From positions 310,001-374,000 of the forward strand of contig NW_024881612.1 of NCBI RefSeq assembly GCF_019059575.1: a DNA stretch of 64,000 nt. The letters are read 5' to 3'. The position numbers and the translations under genes were made by a program. Shown here in pieces: positions 32,731 to 43,594 of the stretch (the first letter of the stretch is position 1; the number at the start of each line of letters is the position of its first letter). Source of the stretch: Amphibalanus amphitrite. Taxonomy: Eukaryota; Arthropoda; Thecostraca; Balanomorpha; Balanidae. Under the pieces are notes generated by a model. The model made no database searches. It had not been told where the DNA came from and saw only the letters and a program-made list of their open reading frames with translations.

Positions 32731-33532
32731 CGTGCTGAAAGCGAAAATAAAACGAGTAGCGTCATGGACTCACGGCCTCTACCCCCAAACTAACCCATCT
32801 CTAGTCGGGTATTGACTCACACAGGACGATTGTTTATATGCCCACTTTGCTCTGATGGGCTGCAGTCCCAATCAGGCGTGGAGCAGCGCTTCACCCCACA
32901 CAACGTTTGGCCCGAAGCCGCGCTTGGCCTACCGCTCAGTTGATGGGCTTTGGGTCGTGTACACTTGAAATATGAGACGGTAGCCGGTCCCTCATAAACA
33001 ATCGTCCCGGGTCACTGGTAGGGCAATCGCGACTTCGATAAGTGCGAATTCCATCGCTCACCTCAAATTTCGTTGCTTTCAGCACAATGCACGAATGGGC
33101 CCGAGAACCCTCAGCAATGACGCGGAAGAACACCTGGACATACACTGTCCTCAGAGGCACCCCTCAGCCCCACACTCAATTTGGCCACGCCCATCCTCCG
33201 TCCCTACACCAATCAGACAGAGCGGAGGGCAGGGCCTAATTGCCGCGGGACCGCCGCGAGCCGGCGCTGGCACCCCGCGGTGACTGACCGCGAGGGCCGA
33301 GCCGCCCGCCTGGCCCACTGGCCGGGACAGCTGGGGGAGATGAACCACTGCGAACATGAACGGCCCGATACCTACATACATGACTTACATTTAAAGGGAA
33401 AACAAAATCACAATCTAAGAAATATATTGCAAAAAAAAAAAACGTTGGGTTCGCCGCCCTGTTTGGAGCGGAACCGACAATAAATTAATTAGCTCGCCTT
33501 AGGCGTGCTTAAAATAAAACAAGTCAGTTTTA
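32731..33532 (-). other. 5' leader of the gypsy element
   Basis: About 0.8 kb between the primer site and the gag ATG, without a long open frame; expected to hold packaging signals. I see no distinct motif. Confidence 0.6.
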
Positions 33533-33551
33533 AATCCCACCGCTGTCACCA
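33533..33551 (-). promoter_or_regulatory. Primer-binding site, complementary to a tRNA 3' end
   Basis: One nucleotide inside the 5' LTR the minus strand reads TGGTGACAGCGGTGGGATT. The complement is a tRNA 3' end ...CGCTGTCACCA with discriminator A. An acceptor stem GACAGCG and A discriminator suggest a leucine tRNA, but that is inference. Confidence 0.8.
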
Positions 33552-33552
33552 C

Positions 33553-34617
33553 TGTGAAACTATTTTTTCTCTCTATAAGTTGTTACGTTCCTTATTTCTA
33601 TCATTGCTACGGTTGGGATTACTATTGGTAGCGTGGCGTGCCGAAGTTAACTGTGTCGTTTAAAAGGTAGCGTTTGTTTGAGCTTCCGAGCTGCTCTATG
33701 TTACGTTTGCCAAGTTCGGTGCCGTTCAGTTCAGTTCGCCGTTCATTCTCTCCCCCACCATTTGTCCCACAACAGACTGTGCAAGTTTTCAAGGTAATTA
33801 TTTACATGCGCACACATTATTACACTGGTCACGGCTATATACAAAGCCCCAATAAGGGCCGCACCCTTCTACTTAGTACTTACATGGCTGCAGTGCGTAG
33901 GTATGAGGGACGCACAACGCGCACGGGCAGTCGACTCCAATACGTAGCTCCCGAGGAGCGCGAAGAGAGAGAGAGATCACTGCGGGACTCAGCTTATATA
34001 CCGCGCCTCCGGCGGTTGGCATTTGCCTCGGGCGCGGCACGCAAGGCTAGTCCCGCAGGACAGAGCGCACAGAACATGGCAGGGCAGAACAGGACAGAGC
34101 AGAACAGTGCAGAGCAGAACAGTGCAGAGCAGAACGAGGAAGTAGATGGTGCCGCCGACTCGACCTAGTAACGGTCCGTCCGGCCGCCGGCCTGCCCTGA
34201 TTGCTGCCCAGAGGGGTTGTTGTTGTTCCCCTCCAAGTGACAGGCGGCGCCGAACGGTGGGAGTCGGCCGGCCAGGTGATCGTAACAGGTAATGAAGAAG
34301 ATGAGCTCGCAGGGGCGGTGCCAGGTGGCCCGGCTGGGTCCACCCGCGCCGGCGGAGGCACCTGGGTCTCATGGACTCTCCGCTGGTCGCGCTGCTGCGC
34401 CGCTCCGTGGTTTCGCCGCGCCGCGTCCTCCCCTGCGGATGTTTGCGCGGCCCAGCGCGGCCGCTGCCGCATTCCGCCCCCGGCCTCCGGCAATGCGGGG
34501 CGGAAGGGATGGTTCTACGCCCATCAGCTGGTGGGGTGACGATGCGGTCGCGTAGCGGTCCGCCGGGTCCGGCGGCAGCCACGGCCTGGCCGCGTTGGAG
34601 GGGAAAAGTTTCCCACA
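33553..34617 (-). repeat. 5' LTR of the gypsy element
   Basis: Begins TGTGGGAAAC on the minus strand and ends TTTCACA. It contains TATATAAG at 33993-34000 (minus strand) as a likely TATA box, with a probable start about 25-30 bp downstream. Confidence 0.95.
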
Positions 34618-34669
34618 CAACTTAACGATTTCAAGCTTATTGCAGCCATTCTACTACTCGGAAACTTAT

Positions 34670-36670
34670 CCCGCGCACCGACGGGGGTCTGCGCCAACTT
34701 CGCACCGACGGGGGGGCGGATGACCGCCCCCCCCCCCCCTGAGATCTCGAGAACGAAGCGAGATAGCGACAAGCGGTAAACGGCATCGGATACGCACGGT
34801 CAAGATCTACAATTTTTACTAAGGTCATTTTCAGGTCAGGTCAAAGATGACGTCACAGGGGTCGAAAAAGTCAAAATGGCGGCGCTAGATATGGAGAGAG
34901 TTTTTCTCAAATAACTTTCGAATTAGTCAAGATAGGAACAAACTAAGGGCATCATCGTGATCCTCTCGTCAATCCGCATCGAATGATATATATGTTGACC
35001 TCGAAAGGTCAAGGTCAAAGGTTGACCTCAGGTCACGTGACCTCGAGGTCATCATGTATATCACTCGATGCGTCTTGACGAGCTGAACACAATGAGACCA
35101 TCTACGCGGCTGTATCTTGTTCCTGTACGGAGTTATTGGCCAAAAACCTTTGGTGACCTTTGATGACGTCACATGACCTCACAGCTGCCCAACAGCAAAA
35201 CAGACCTCAAGGTAGTGAAGATTGATCGTATATGAAGTCATGTATGGTATATGGGGCCATTCCGACCCGTTTTAGTGGTAAAAACAGGGAGTTGATTTTT
35301 TCCCCATTGACTTAGGTAGGTAATGGGGAGGTCGCGAAATTGACCTGACCTTAGGTCACCGATATCAAAATTCCGAGATATACAAATTGTAGCTACTAAT
35401 GACCTAATAACATCCTGCGACTTTCAAAGGCCTCCGACATCTACTGTAGCTCTGGCACGGTGACAAAGTTGCAAAAAAGTGGCTTGAGGTTGGGTCATTC
35501 AAAGTGACCTGGTGACCTGACCTTAACCCTATTCCTGGCGGGCTCCGCCGGGACAAGAAACTGGCGGGGGGGGCCGATTCGGCCCCCCCCCTGAGATCTC
35601 GAGAACGAAGCAAGATAGCGACAAGCGGTAAACGGCATCGGATACGCACGGTCAAGAACTACAATTTTTACTAAGGTCATTTTCAGGTCAGGTCAAAGAT
35701 GACGTCACCGGGGTCGAAAAACTCAAAATGGCGGCGCTAGATATGGAGAGAGTTTTTCTCGAATAACTTTCGAATTAGTCAAGATAGGAACAAACTAAGG
35801 GCATCATCGTGATCCTCTCGTCAATCCGCATCGAATGATATATATGTTGACCTCGAAAGGTCAAGGTCAAAGGTTGACCTCAGGTCACGTGACCTCGAGG
35901 TCATCATGTATATCATTCGATGCGTCTTGACGAGCTGAACACAATGAGACCATCCACGCGTCTGTATCTTGTTCCTGTACGGAGTTATTGGCCAAAAACC
36001 TTTGGTTACCTTTGATGACGTCACATGACCTCACAGCTGCCCAACAGCAAAACAGACCTCAAGGTAGTGAAGGTTGATCGTATATGAAGTCATGTATGGT
36101 ATATGGGGCCATTCCGACCCGTTTTAGTGGTAAAAACAGGGAGTTGATTTTTCCCCCATTGACTTATAATGGGGAAGTCGCGAAACTGACCTGACCTTAG
36201 GTCACCGATATCAAAATTCCGAGATATACAAATTGCACATACTGGTACCCTAACTAAAGCCTGAAGAGAAGAAATTGATCGGTCAAAAACTCTAGCTCTG
36301 GCGTGATTGCAAACTTTTCTGAGGTAGGGTCACCAAACCGCCTCTGGTGACCTGACCTGAGGTCAGATCAACTCAAAATTTACAGACATGTTGCGTAGAA
36401 GCCTTTTAGGAAAAGTCAGAAAATTTGAGCTTCCTAGCTCAACGCGTTTGGGAGAAATAACCAAAAAACCTCAGGGGGGGGGGCTCCTGAGGCCCCCCCC
36501 CGCCAGGAATAGGGTTAAAAGGTAGGAGGTTCAAACTTGCACATCATGTGTGAAATTGATGAGGGAATAGTCGTACCAAATTTCGCGGCGCTACGCGCCG
36601 CGGTTTTCCCGCTATTTGCGAAAAACCTCAGGGGGGCGGATATCCGCCCCCCCCCCCGTCGGTGCGCGGG
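34670..36670. mobile_element. piggyBac-type element with TTAT target duplication, interrupted by a relative
   Basis: TTAT (34666-34669) | CCCGCGCACCGACGGGG ... CCCCGTCGGTGCGCGGG | TTAT (36671-36674). CCC/GGG ends with TTAA-like 4-bp duplications suggest piggyBac-type transposition. Just inside each end is a G-tract/C-tract hairpin (GGCGGATGACCGCC and GGCGGATATCCGCC cores). The interior has AGGTCA/GACCTGACC arrays and no open frame. A related element (35527-36514) is inserted in it, so about 850 bp of sequence appears as a tandem duplicate at 852-bp offset. Confidence 0.8.
35527..36514. mobile_element. piggyBac-type element nested in 34670-36670
   Basis: TTAA (35523-35526) | CCCTATTCCTGGCGGG ... 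CCCGCCAGGAATAGGG | TTAA (36515-36518), 988 bp. The same internal sequence (CTGAGATCTCGAGAACGAAG at 35591, matching 34739) and AGGTCA arrays as its host show the two are relatives with different terminal repeats. Hairpins of G8-CCGATTCGG-C9 type lie inside the left end and GGGCTCCTGAGGCCC type at the right end. Confidence 0.85.
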
Positions 36671-36841
36671 TTATACCTACTGGGGCCTGGTATATCGAGA
36701 CGAAAGCATCACCAATCGGCACACCGTATGCGAGTTCGAGTGGGCCTTTTCGAATATGGTGACTTTAGATGACCTTAATTATCTTGGGGGGTCACCAGCG
36801 TTTTTGAATTTAACAGCCACTCTATAACTCAGGAAGTATAA

Positions 36842-38343
36842 GGGTAAGGTGCCTAATTAGCGACCCTTTCCGATTTGCGACCTACCTCCCTACAGAAAAA
36901 TTGGCAGGAGAAAACGGGGTAAAAATATCGTCAAAAGGTCAGCCATACTTTGGTTATAAAATTAAATTATTTTCCGGTCGTCGATTTTTCTGGTGGGACG
37001 TTTCAGGTGAGTTTAAATAAAAATGACGAGTTTCTTATCCAAAACGTGTAGGTATGTTTGTTTGGGCCCTCTCTGATGAAAAGCGATGCACATTAGGATG
37101 ATACACCTTTATTATTCTGAATCGACATTCCTTTTTCAATTGATTGCCGTTTTCCCATAGTGAATCGCTCAACTGTGCACAGCATGATGGTTAAAAACAG
37201 ACATGTGCATGGATCCGAGTGATGGATCTATGATCTCAGTGGATCTCGAAGCAAAATACAAGTTGGAATCTATGATCCCACCGGATCCGGCGTGAAAAAT
37301 ACATCTAGGATCTATGATCTCATATGATCTGACGATAAATTTAGAACATGGATCTATGCTCTGAGTGGATCCCACCATGCACCACATCTGAAACCATGTT
37401 TTAAAGGGTTTCTATGCCAGTAAGTGACACAAACCTATGGATTATGACGTGCGATCACAGAAAATCACTAAAACAGAATGTTTGTGAGTTGAAACAAGCG
37501 TTCTTTTGGGATATATGTGTTGACAAAAAATAAGTGAGGATCTATGATCTCACTGGATCTCAAGCAAAAAATGAGATTCGGATCTGTGATCCCTACGGAT
37601 CTCTCGATAAATTACAGAGCTGGATCTATGATCCCGTTGGATCCGAGATCAGGATCCGTGGGATCAGATCCCAGATCCATTTTCTCGGATCCACGCACAT
37701 GTCTGGTTAAAAATGTGTCGCAACTCATATTTCCTATTTGCGCCTGACATGGTCGCAAATAGCTCAAGAAGGGAAAGAAAGGGGAAAAGAGAGAAATGAA
37801 AATGAGGTGTTGCTGAAGCTTGCAATGTGTGGCAGGGGATGCCAAATGTCGTCACCGACTGCAGGGGTGCCGAATTCAGCGCGGACCTCGAATATCATAC
37901 GAGATAGCCCGCAAAATTTGGGTTTCCGCCTTCTTTTCGCCTTCGGTGCATCACGTGATCAGTTTTTACTTACGCAAATGTGTTGGATAAACGTTCCTGT
38001 TCGAGTAATTGAGTGCTTTGCGTATAGGTCACCTTTTTGAGATCATATTTCATATTTTCAGGCGTCGCATTTTTTGCCATTTTTAATATGGGGAAACCCA
38101 TAGACTTATTAGCGACCCTCCCCGGTCGCTAATCGGGAATAGTTCCCTATTAGCGTTTTTTTGCAATGGTTTGCCAAAATACTCACTACAAATAAGTTAG
38201 TGAATATTGGGGCAGAAAATGACTATATTTTAATAGAAAAATGAACGATCTCTCCGAAAATCAAGCCAGTAATACAGTGGCACCCACAGAGCGTGAGCAA
38301 TGACGGTTCAAATTAAGGGGGTCGCTAATTAGGCACCTTACCC
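36842..38343. mobile_element. DNA transposon with 25-bp terminal inverted repeats, no transposase
   Basis: Perfect 25-bp inverted ends starting GGGTAAGGTGCCTAATTAGC (36842-36866 and 38319-38343). Sub-terminal copies of TTAGCGACC lie near 38108-38152. The target duplication is unclear (left flank ATAA, right flank AAAC). There is no open frame of note, so non-autonomous; superfamily not assigned. Confidence 0.8.
37190..37690. repeat. GGATCTATGATCTCA-type repeats inside the 36842-38343 element
   Basis: Two clusters (about 37208-37380 and 37536-37690) of GGATCTATGATCYC units spaced about 40-60 bp, with intervening AAAAATRMA stretches. Each unit is rich in GATC. Confidence 0.75.
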
Positions 38344-39529
38344 AAACTGTTGGACCAACCAATCGAGACAACGCCACCAATCGATTCGCCGTACCTATGC
38401 AATGGCATCGACGTTTCGAAAATGTTGACCTCAAATGACCTTGGTGACCTTGGGAGGTCACCTTCGAGCGTTGTTTTGTTGCCTCTTTGTTTGTTTGTTT
38501 TGTTGGGTTAGGCCTTTCGATCTGACAAGACCATTTCAGAGCCGGAGGGATAATAGGAATCAGGGGAATAGGGAATAGAGCCCGTCCGAATGGACAGGCC
38601 GACCCTTAAAGGTAGTGTGCCAGCTTTCTTGGACCATATGGAGTTAATGACCCGGATAAGGAGAACCGGATTTTTAGAACTTATCCATACCTTCAAAACT
38701 TATGGAAACGTCTTAAATTCTTCAAATTTTGAGTACCCCAGTGCGAAATTCGCCCCGACGGATGTCGGTCGTACCCCAACCACATTTCACACCACTATGA
38801 ACAATAAATGCACACACTAAAATCGCTATTACCGATAGGCTTATCCAATCAAGTTTCGATAAACCCGTTCATCATCATCTCCTGCGGTTTCGAACACGCC
38901 TGTTAAGGCCGGGCTCCACTACGCGTTTTTTTTCACGCGCGTTTTATCCGAGACATCGGTTTTTGCGTGAAATCGGTTTTGCAATTTGTCGGTTTTTGCG
39001 TGATATCGTGTTTTGCTTGTCATCCTGAAGCACGTGACATTGTTGTCATTAAACCCAGGCTCCACCACGCGGAAAATCACACTTTGTTTATTTTGAGCCT
39101 ATAAAGAAGGTGCTTTGCTAGGTACATTTAATAAAAAGTAAACCAAACTTTAATAAAAATTTGTCTGAAGGATTGAGTGGGTGGCTTTGAGCCCGGGTGC
39201 CCACTAAGCAGAGGTTGTTGCATAGCAGCATGGACCCACCAATCAATCTTCACCCGCACCCAGTTCAATCATGTTCAACAATTGGATGGCAGCACGGCAC
39301 AAGGCTGGGCTTTCTCACGCCAGAGCCTCTGTGCTCGGCGTGTACATTCCTTTTGATGTACCTGTTTATTTTTTGAAGGGCACAAATGACAAAATTGAGC
39401 AGAATTTGATGCTGAAGTGTCTTGCACATGTTGCTAGCCTTGCACCCATGATAAACTTGCTTAAATACATAACTTGTTTCATAGCTAGCCACTGGTGGCT
39501 GAAGAGGGCAAGGGATTTTTTATTCTTAA

Positions 39530-41149
39530 CCCGCGCCGTGCTGGGGGGGGGCGTTTTTACGCCCCCCCCCCCCTCAGGTTTTTCGCGAATATCTCAAAAA
39601 CGGCGGCGCGCAGCGCCGCCGTTTTTGGTACACGTGTTCCTACATCATTTCCGCACATCAGTGTTCGCCATGGGCTGGGCCAGCCCAATGGGCCATGGGC
39701 TGGGCTGGGCTACGGGCTGGGCTGGGCCCTCAAATATGAAGGATTGATGGGCTGTGGATGGGCTGGGCAAGGAACTGTTAAGTGGAGTCAGGGGTTCGCA
39801 ACTGAGACAAAAACTATAACTACATAACTTACTACCGTGCAAGACTCAAAAACAAGTCCATAAAGCACGCATGCAATGTGCATTGTGCATGCGGCTCGCA
39901 CAATATTGTTCCTTTGCTACCTTTGGGTAGCTGTGTGGTGTCAATAATTTTTAACCCATTCATTTTTGACGGGCTGGGCCGGGCTGGGCTTTGACGCTTT
40001 TACCATGAATGGGCTCCGGCTGGGCCGGGCTGTTAACCCATGGGCCTGGGCTGGGCTGGACTAGGATTTTTCGGCCCGTGGCGAACACTGCCGCACATGT
40101 TGTGAAAATTTCAGACATAGGCCGTTCAAGGTCAGGTCACCAGGTCACGTCAAGTGACCTTACCTCAGAAAAAGTTCAAAGGCTCGCTATAGCTACACCG
40201 ACTGAACGATCACTTTGAAACTTTCAGCGATTGATATGAGTAACAGTATGTATAAAATGTATATCTCGGATTTTTGATATCTGTGACCTAAGGTCAGGTC
40301 AATTTTGCGACCTCTCCATTATAAGTCAATGGGAGAAAATTGAAATGCGCCTCTTTTGGACGAATATCGTTCAAAACGCTCTCAAACATCGGTTCATAGG
40401 TAAACATGACACACTGAATAGGAAAAATGCACCTGTGACCCCTCTGTGTGCCCCTGAGGTCATCTCAGGTCATGAACGGTCGCCAGCAGTTTTTTGGCTA
40501 TAACTTTTGATAGAGACGTGCTAGAGCGGTGAAAACACGTCAGATGTGTTCAGCTCGACGATACGGATCGACTGATATGCAACATGACCCTTTTCGGTCA
40601 GGTCATGACCTTGACCTGAGGTCAAATTTTCAAAATGACCTTTCAAGGTCAACAAATAGTTCATTCGACGCGTCTCGACGAGAGGAACACGATGCTGGCA
40701 AAAGTAATGTCATGGCGCTTATGAGTCAAAAGTTATTGACGAAAAAACGTTTTTCGTAAAAACGGCTATTTTTGGAGTTTTTGCCCTCTAGAGGCTAAAC
40801 CGTTGACCTGAGCTCAAATCTGAGAACATTACTCAGAAAGGTCTGTAAAAGGGCTATCGAATGCGCTTTTCCGCGGCGCTGTAGCTCTATCGGTTCCCGA
40901 GATAGCCGTTGGCAGTTTCCAAAATGTTGAAATAGTCAACATTTTACCTTTGGTGACCTCTGGTGACCTGACCTTTGACCTGACCCAAAAAATGACCGAA
41001 GTGTTTTCGTCCTTATTTTTGACGCTCTTTCGATTGCCGCTTACCGCGTGTCGCTACGTGGCCCAGGAGCCGAGTTAGACGGGGGCGTGAAAACGCCCCC
41101 CCCCCCCCCAGCACTCGGCGGAAAGTTCAGGCCACCAGCACGGCGCGGG
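39530..41149. mobile_element. piggyBac-type element with hairpin ends and AGGTCA array, 1,620 bp
   Basis: TTAA (39526-39529) | CCCGCGCCGTGCTGG ... CCAGCACGGCGCGGG | TTAA (41150-41153). Hairpins: G9-CGTTTTTACG-C11 near 39543-39573 and GGGGGCGTGAAAACGCCCCC near 41084-41105. A GGCGGCGC stem lies at about 39598-39626. AGGTCA/TGACCT motifs are dense at 40125-40990. It shares its right-hand TTAA with the next element. Confidence 0.85.
39660..40080. repeat. GGGCTGGGC minisatellite patches
   Basis: Two blocks (39668-39765 and 39968-40072) of GGGCTGGGCC/GGGCTGGGCT units within the piggyBac-type element. Confidence 0.75.
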
Positions 41150-41153
41150 TTAA

Positions 41154-42016
41154 AGGTAGTGTGCCACCTTTGAAAGATTTCCCATTTTATTTTTCCTAGG
41201 ATAAGAAGCTTCTGTTTTTACCTAATATCGCAAAAAAAAAAATCAAAAATGGGCCTGGAATAGTGCCTTTTTCGCTTAAAAGTTTTTCGGTTTTTAGATA
41301 TGTATAACAACTGTAGTGGGCTCACCTGCAAACAGGCGTCGGGCAACAATCGCGAATGCGGCGCACTTGTGACAATAAGCAAAGGTCATTATAGTGTTAC
41401 GACCATACGACGTACGGGAATGAGTTATCAGCTGTCTAATCGTAGACAACACAATGTCGAGCCTTAAACTGTAAGCCCGTATTGGTATTGTTTCTTTTAT
41501 TTGGCTGTCGAACATTATTTATGGTTTGAAATATGATTTTATGTAAAATAATTGATATGAAAAAGCCGTCTTATAAGTTATGACCCCATTTCACCACACG
41601 CAAGTGGCAGAAATGACAATGATCAGCTGACGCATTTTTCTTGGCCGAAGTCAGAGCGCGCGGCCCGACGCACCACGCGTATTTGGAAATTCCGACCTCG
41701 ACGAGCATCAGAAGCCACCTAACAGGCGTGTTCGAAACCGCAGGAGATGATGATGAACGGGTTTATCGAAACTTGATTGGATGAGCATATCGGTAATAGC
41801 GATTTCAGTGTGTGCATTTATTGTTCATAGTGGTGTGAAATGTGGTTGGGGTACGACCGACAACCCGTCGGGGCGAATTTCGCACTGGGGTACTCAAAAT
41901 TTGAAGAATTTAAGACGTTTCCATGAGTTTTGAAGGTAGGGATAAGTTCTAAAAATCCGGTTCTCCTTATCTGGGCCATTAACTCCATACGGTCCAAGAA
42001 AGCTGGCACACTACCT
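41154..42016. mobile_element. Intact copy of the AGGTAGTGTGCCA / TTAA element, 863 bp
   Basis: TTAA (41150-41153) | AGGTAGTGTGCCA ... TGGCACACTACCT | TTAA (42017-42020). It has no long open frame. It matches, in reverse orientation, the two halves of the disrupted copy at 38610-38905 and 43029-43590. Confidence 0.88.
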
Positions 42017-43594
42017 TTAACATTCCGCCTACCTATGGCAATGCGCCAGACTGGAAAACATCCATACACTAGCTGGACGCCCGTGAGACCCTCATGCGCC
42101 GAAACTCGACACAAGCAATTTTGAGCTGAAATTTCTGCATCACTTACCCTGAATGAGTTGGGTGCCTATTTGTGCCGAAATAATCCACTTTTACAAAAAG
42201 CGCGTGTGCACTGTGCACATCTACTGACCAAGGCTATATCAACCAGGGGTGTTCCGGTGCCTCGGACGCTCACCCCTGTTTGAGCGTCTGAATTAGTTGA
42301 TGTTCCAATAAAAACCCAATACCACAACACGCGTCATGGCACAGGACATACATACTCGGCATATGTGTCTTTTCCAATCTGGGCAATACATGTATAGAAA
42401 TGAATCATTTTTACGATTGGCCCCGGCCTCCGAGCTATAGGTCCGCAAGTGTTGCAGCTAGTTCATTTAATTTCAAACCAACCTATCACTACTGCGCCAA
42501 TTTCTATTTGAATTAAAACCATTTTCCCCTGCATTGACACTGCCTTAAGCGCAAAATGAAATATGTAGGGTTGCTATGTTCATCATTTCTTGCCTTCACT
42601 CATCCTCTTCACTCATCTCACACTAAAAAAAACTTCTACAAAAATTTCCTAGCTTCAACACAAGAATTGGAAACATATTTAACAACGTTAAAAACAAACA
42701 CAAAATTACATTCACACTGTCTGCCGCAGCGCGCAAGTCATGTTTCCCGGCCGAGATCACGCAAAAAACGATGAAAAGTTCAAATAATTGAACTTTTTAT
42801 AGGTACGAGATTTCCGAGTTTGCGTGACATCGTCATGCGTTTTACCGAGATTTCCTTAAAATCGGTACGGAATTTGCAAGTTGTCGTGTTTTGCGTGACA
42901 TCGTTCCCAGTGTAGCTTGCCCAATGTTGAGCAATGATGCGAACTTTTTTTTCGGGAACGATTTCCCGCAAAAACCGATGTCTCGGATAAAACGCACGGA
43001 AAAAACGCGTAGTGGAGCCCGGCCTTTAGGTGGCTTCTGATGCTCGTCGAGGTCGGAATTTCCAAATACGCGTGGTGCGTCGGGCCGCGCGCTCTGACTT
43101 CGGCCAAGAAAAATGCGTCAGCTGATCATTGTCATTTCTGCCACTTGCGTGTGGTGTAATGGGGTCATAACTTAAGAGACGGCTGTTTCATATCAATTAT
43201 TTTACATAAAATCATATTTCAAACCACAAATTAATGTTCGACAGCCAAATTTAAGAAACAATACCAATACAGGCTTACAGTTTAAGGCTCGACATTGTGT
43301 TGTCTACGATTAGACAGCTGATAACTCATTCCCGTACGTCGTATGGTCGTAACACTATAATGACCTTTGCTTATTGTCACAAGTGCGCCGCATTCGCGAT
43401 TGTTGCCCGACGCCTGTTTGCAGGTGAGCCCACTACAGTTGTTATACATATCTAAAAACCGATAAACTTTTAGGCGAAAAAGGCACTATTCCAGGCCCAT
43501 TTTTGATTTTTTGCGATATTAGGTAAAAACAGAAGCTTCTTATCCTAGGAAAAATAAAACGGAAAATCTTTCAAAGGTGGCACACTACCTTTAA

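Larger units (their letters stand above)
24578..34617 (-). mobile_element. Complete Ty3/gypsy LTR retrotransposon, 10,040 bp
   Basis: Two 1,065-bp LTRs in direct orientation (24578-25642, 33553-34617) bound gag and pol on the minus strand. LTR ends are TG...CA, and the 4-bp target duplication CAAC is present at 24574-24577 and 34618-34621. A tRNA primer site, polypurine tract, gag zinc knuckles, and PR-RT-RNase H-IN are all present and open. Equal LTR length and identical LTR-internal frames indicate a recent insertion. No envelope-like frame is seen. Confidence 0.97.
38906..43025. mobile_element. PIF/Harbinger-like non-autonomous element (TTA target duplication), 4,120 bp with nested insertions
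   Basis: The ends are AGGCCGGGCTCCACTACGCG and its reverse complement, followed by imperfect repeats of TTTTATCCGAGACATCGG. It is flanked by TTA at 38903-38905 and 43026-43028. The intact version of the disrupted target (ACACGCCTGTTAGGTGGC, reverse strand near 41715) confirms a 3-bp duplication, which is typical of PIF/Harbinger. Unrecognised short frames (39271-39492 region, 42556-42774) are not transposase-like. Confidence 0.8.
38610..43590. mobile_element. TTAA-flanked element, split by a 4.1-kb insertion (reverse copy of 41154-42016)
   Basis: TTAA (38606-38609) | AGGTAGTGTGCCA ... TGGCACACTACCT | TTAA (43591-43594). Its own sequence is 38610-38905 plus 43029-43590 (858 bp), nearly the reverse complement of the uninterrupted copy at 41154-42016 (863 bp). 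Everything from 38906 to 43025 is a later insertion. Confidence 0.88.

Noticed and set aside
39271..39747. 158-codon frame as a possible Harbinger transposase
   Set aside because: No catalytic or DNA-binding motif. The second half reads through the G/C hairpin of a different element, so it cannot be one gene.
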